Positions 61,150 to 64,000 of a stretch of 64,000 bases of DNA are shown in pieces. The stretch is taken from positions 1-64,000 of the forward strand of contig SBGX01000036.1 of NCBI GenBank assembly GCA_006226425.1. Direction: 5' to 3'. The translations under genes were made by a program, and so were the position numbers. Every line of letters starts with the position of its first letter. The stretch's first letter is position 1. A model generated the notes under the pieces. The model saw only the letters and a list, made by a program, of their open reading frames with translations. It had not been told where the DNA came from and did not search any database. Source of the DNA: Bacteroidota bacterium. GTDB lineage: Bacteria; Bacteroidota; Bacteroidia; Flavobacteriales_D; Crocinitomicaceae.

Positions 61150-61992
61150 ATGGAAAATATAGAATTGGAAAGAATCGCTTCTCAAGTACGAAGAGATATC
61201 TTACGAATGGTAGCCGGAGTTCAATCAGGACACCCGGGAGGATCGTTGGGATGTGCCGACTTTTTGACCCTGCTCTACTTCCATGAAATGAATCATCAAA
61301 ATGATCCTTTTTCGATGGATGGAAAGGGGGAAGATTTGTTTTTTCTTTCCAACGGACATATTTCTCCGGTTTGGTACAGCGTCCTGTCTCGTTCGGGTTA
61401 TTTTCCGGTCAAGGAACTTGGAAGCTTCAGAAAATTAGGTTCTCGTTTGCAAGGACATCCAAGTACAGACAAAAAGCTTCCGGGAGTGCGAATGGCCTCC
61501 GGTTCTTTAGGTCAGGGGCTTTCAGTGGCCATCGGAGCCGCAGCGAGCAAAAAATTGAACGGAGATCATTCACTTGTTTATACCCTCCATGGTGATGGTG
61601 AATTGCAGGAAGGTCAAATTTGGGAAGCTGCCATGTATGCTGCAGCCAAAAAAGTGGATAATCTCATTGCAACCATCGACTATAATGGAAGACAAATTGA
61701 CGGAGATGTTGATGATGTTCTCTCTTTGGGGAATTTGCGTGCCAAATGGGAAGCTTTCGGTTGGCATTGCCTAGAGATGGACGGACACGATATGCAGGAA
61801 ATGAAAGATACCCTCGGTAAAGCAAGAGCGCTCTGCGGTCACTCCAAACCCGTGGTGATCTTGATGAAAACCGAAATGGGAATGGGAGTTGATTTCATGA
61901 TGGGAACCCACAAATGGCACGGTTCTCCCCCCAATGAGGAACAATTGGCACAAGGTTTGAGTCAATTAAGTGAAACACTGGGAGATTATTAA
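61150..61992 (+). CDS. Transketolase, N-terminal subunit
   Basis: 280-aa thiamine-diphosphate-binding half of a split transketolase. Visible are VRRDILRMVAGVQSGHPGGSLG, FLSNGHISPVWYSVL, the thiamine-diphosphate motif GDGELQEGQIWEAA and the following IDYNGRQIDG. Split transketolases are encoded as two proteins that together equal the single-chain enzyme; the partner begins at 63351. The VWA gene between them starts immediately after this stop codon, so all three are read together. The enzyme works in the pentose phosphate pathway in the cytoplasm. Confidence 0.94.
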   Translation: MENIELERIASQVRRDILRMVAGVQSGHPGGSLGCADFLTLLYFHEMNHQNDPFSMDGKGEDLFFLSNGHISPVWYSVLSRSGYFPVKELGSFRKLGSRLQGHPSTDKKLPGVRMASGSLGQGLSVAIGAAASKKLNGDHSLVYTLHGDGELQEGQIWEAAMYAAAKKVDNLIATIDYNGRQIDGDVDDVLSLGNLRAKWEAFGWHCLEMDGHDMQEMKDTLGKARALCGHSKPVVILMKTEMGMGVDFMMGTHKWHGSPPNEEQLAQGLSQLSETLGDY

Positions 61993-63348
61993 TTGAAAAA
62001 ACTGCTTTTCATATCTTTTTGTATCCTGACTCTTCAGAGTTTTTCTCAGGAGCAGCTGACCCGAATCCTATTCGTACTGGATGCGTCTAATAGCATGAAT
62101 GCGGACTGGGGCAACGGTCAGACAAGGATTGAGGCAGCCAAAGAAATCCTGGCCAAGCACGTCGATAGCCTAAGCGGTTCTGCGAATCTGGAAATCGCGT
62201 TACGTGTGTACGGGCACCAATCCCCGATCACAGCTACCTACCAGGATTGTAATGACACCAAACTGGAAATTCCTTTTGCGCCTAACAACTACGAACTGGT
62301 CAAGAACAAAATCAAGACGATTCGTGCCAAAGGAACCACTCCAATTGCTCGTTCACTGGAAGCTGCTGCAGGCGACTTTCCGGACACCAAGGCCCGAAAC
62401 ATCATCATTCTCATTACGGATGGCATTGAGGCCTGCGATAATGATCCTTGTGTCATTGCCAAGAAATTACATGACAAAAACATCGGAATCACTCCCTTCG
62501 TGATTGGTTTAGGACTGGATCTTTCCTACCTGGAAAAATTCAAGTGTATTGGTAGCTACACCGAAGCAGAGTCCAAAAACGCCTTTAAAAATGTATTGAA
62601 AGCAGTGACGACGAAAGTCCTGATCAATACGACCACTCAAATCAACATCAACGATATCAACGGAGCCCCCAGTGAAACGGATGTCACTATGTTCCTCTAC
62701 AAAAGCGGGACCAGTGAATTACTTTATACCTTCACACATACAATGAACCGTTACGGGAATCCCGATACACTCGTCATAGATCCCGATAAAAAATATGATC
62801 TGGTGGTCAACACCATACCGCGGATTGAGAAAAAGGATATCACGCTGCGGAAGAACACGCACAATGTGATCGAGATTGACGGTCCACAAGGTTATATCCG
62901 AACCCGATTCACGAATTCCAACAAAGATTACCCCATCAAAGTCCGGGTAATGCAGCAGGGAAAATCGCAGACCATTCATGTGCAGGATATGAATAGTACT
63001 GAGAAGTACATTGTCGGAAAGTATCAAGTGGAAATACTTTGCCTCCCACGGATTTACCAGGAAGTGGAAGTCAGTCAAAGCGGCACCACCAACATTGACA
63101 TTCCGGCTCCCGGAAAATTTAGGTACCGGAACAGCAAACACATGGACGCCCAAATTTTTATACAGGACGAAAAAGGCTTCTGGCAATGGGTATATAACAT
63201 TGATCCCAAGTCATTGGGAGGAATGATCGACTTACAACCTGGTTCTTACCGGGTCGTGTATCGCCAAAAGAACCTTTTCTCCAGTGCGTACACTTTTGAA
63301 CGAAATTTCAGAATATTATCTAATAAAACGACTACAGTAAACTTTTAA
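61993..63348 (+). CDS. Exported von Willebrand A domain protein
   Basis: 451-aa protein starting at a TTG directly abutting the transketolase stop. A signal peptide ([15 protein letters not shown]) begins at once, and the next in-frame ATG is deep in the VWA domain, so TTG is the start. The VWA domain (residues 22-205) has the MIDAS residues DASNSM, Thr in [13 protein letters not shown], and Asp in [11 protein letters not shown]. The remainder is beta-rich with three or so Ig-like or PEGA-like modules ([44 protein letters not shown]). There is no T9SS tail. It may bind metal-dependent ligands at the surface. Its place inside a metabolic operon is unexplained. Confidence 0.88.
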   Translation: MKKLLFISFCILTLQSFSQEQLTRILFVLDASNSMNADWGNGQTRIEAAKEILAKHVDSLSGSANLEIALRVYGHQSPITATYQDCNDTKLEIPFAPNNYELVKNKIKTIRAKGTTPIARSLEAAAGDFPDTKARNIIILITDGIEACDNDPCVIAKKLHDKNIGITPFVIGLGLDLSYLEKFKCIGSYTEAESKNAFKNVLKAVTTKVLINTTTQININDINGAPSETDVTMFLYKSGTSELLYTFTHTMNRYGNPDTLVIDPDKKYDLVVNTIPRIEKKDITLRKNTHNVIEIDGPQGYIRTRFTNSNKDYPIKVRVMQQGKSQTIHVQDMNSTEKYIVGKYQVEILCLPRIYQEVEVSQSGTTNIDIPAPGKFRYRNSKHMDAQIFIQDEKGFWQWVYNIDPKSLGGMIDLQPGSYRVVYRQKNLFSSAYTFERNFRILSNKTTTVNF

Positions 63349-63350
63349 CG

Positions 63351-64000
63351 ATGCGTGATTTCGAAGTTTTGGGTAACAAAGATACCCGCTCAGGATTTGG
63401 AGCCGGCCTTCTGGAACTAGGCCAGAAAAATGACCAGGTACTTGCTCTATGTGCAGACCTCATTGGATCTCTCAAAATGGGAGATTTCCAAAAAGCATTT
63501 CCGGAACGCTTTTTTCAGATCGGGATTGCCGAAGCCAATATGATGGGAATTGCTGCCGGAATGACTATCGGAGGGAAAATTCCGTTTACCGGAACCTTTG
63601 CTAATTTTTCCACAGGACGAGTGTACGACCAGATTCGTCAGTCCATTGCCTACTCGAATAAAAACGTAAAAATCTGTGCTTCTCACGCCGGATTGACTCT
63701 TGGGGAGGACGGTGCGACGCATCAAATTCTGGAAGACATCGGGATGATGAAGATGCTACCTAATATGACCGTAGTGGTTCCTGCAGATTACAATCAAACG
63801 AAGCAGGCAACAATGGCCATTGCCGAGCATCAGGGACCAGTATATCTGAGATTTGGTCGTCCGGTGATGCCGATTTTCGTTCCAGAAAACGCCACTTTTG
63901 AAATTGGGAAAGCAGATGTTTTAACCGAGGGTAAAGACGTTACTATCGTCGCGTGCGGACACCTTGTTTGGAAATCCATCGAAGCAGCTCGTGAGTTGGA
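63351..64000 (+). CDS. Transketolase, C-terminal subunit, cut by window edge
   Basis: The first 216 residues of the second half of the split transketolase are present. The pyrimidine-binding domain has [35 protein letters not shown], the catalytic Glu region [16 protein letters not shown], and [20 protein letters not shown]. The start of the C-terminal domain is [14 protein letters not shown]. The ATG lies 2 nt after the VWA stop. The remaining 100 or so residues lie outside. Confidence 0.94.
   Translation, partial: MRDFEVLGNKDTRSGFGAGLLELGQKNDQVLALCADLIGSLKMGDFQKAFPERFFQIGIAEANMMGIAAGMTIGGKIPFTGTFANFSTGRVYDQIRQSIAYSNKNVKICASHAGLTLGEDGATHQILEDIGMMKMLPNMTVVVPADYNQTKQATMAIAEHQGPVYLRFGRPVMPIFVPENATFEIGKADVLTEGKDVTIVACGHLVWKSIEAAREL

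Overview
The window is chromosomal DNA of a Bacteroidota bacterium, most likely of the order Flavobacteriales (Cryomorphaceae/Crocinitomicaceae-like; the family is inference). The grounds are secreted proteins with type IX secretion (T9SS) C-terminal domains, SprB-like repeats, a gliding-associated type B tail, a PafA phosphatase, a long NusB followed by a DUF1573 lipoprotein and YajC, an S46 dipeptidyl-peptidase, a DUF4294 protein, and the Bacteroidota -7 promoter motif TAnnTTTG in front of many genes. I see no prophage, insertion sequence, CRISPR array, tRNA or rRNA. The DNA reads as core chromosome interspersed with lineage-specific surface proteins.

Layout. 1-2.8 kb: 3' part of a repeat-rich secreted adhesin (minus) and ispE. 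2.9-7.5 kb: accA, then a convergent three-gene glycosyltransferase operon (two GT2 enzymes and a GT-C membrane enzyme). 7.5-13.2 kb: secreted and envelope genes, including PafA alkaline phosphatase, a cysteine-peptidase-like protein, a ZIP metal transporter, a glutamate-receptor-like potassium channel and a small coiled-coil lipoprotein. 13.2-16.5 kb: two tandem exported proteins that look paralogous, and a biotin carboxylase. 16.5-24.7 kb: a TamB-like giant protein, divergent tsaD plus an rRNA methyltransferase, and ndk. 25-28.5 kb: pepT, a structured non-coding RNA locus, and an ABC exporter. 28.6-33.1 kb: leucine dehydrogenase, nusB-DUF1573-yajC, a DUF4294 protein, a lipoprotein and an RRM protein. 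33.2-51.5 kb: four large T9SS cargo proteins mixed with a ROK sugar kinase/GH92 mannosidase pair, a GlcD-like flavoenzyme, a CoA-transferase and an acetyltransferase. 51.7-64 kb: Tex, a DPP7-type peptidase, a DegQ/HtrA protease, a metallo-beta-lactamase-fold enzyme, an HU-like/SPOR membrane protein, GAPDH, and a split transketolase with a von Willebrand A protein between its halves (the second half runs off the window).

How it fits together. Central metabolism (accA, ispE, GAPDH, transketolase, leucine dehydrogenase) and information processing (tsaD, rRNA methyltransferase, NusB, Tex) alternate with envelope functions (TamB, DegQ, YajC, SPOR protein, PafA, DPP7, GH92). PafA, DPP7 and GH92 suggest scavenging of phosphate, peptides and mannose-containing glycans. 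The observations most worth a second look are the unassigned structured RNA at 26456-26690, the recurrent -7 motifs only 3-8 nt from start codons (implying leaderless mRNAs), the GluR0-like channel, the tandem paralogue pair at 13-15 kb, and the transketolase/VWA/transketolase gene order.
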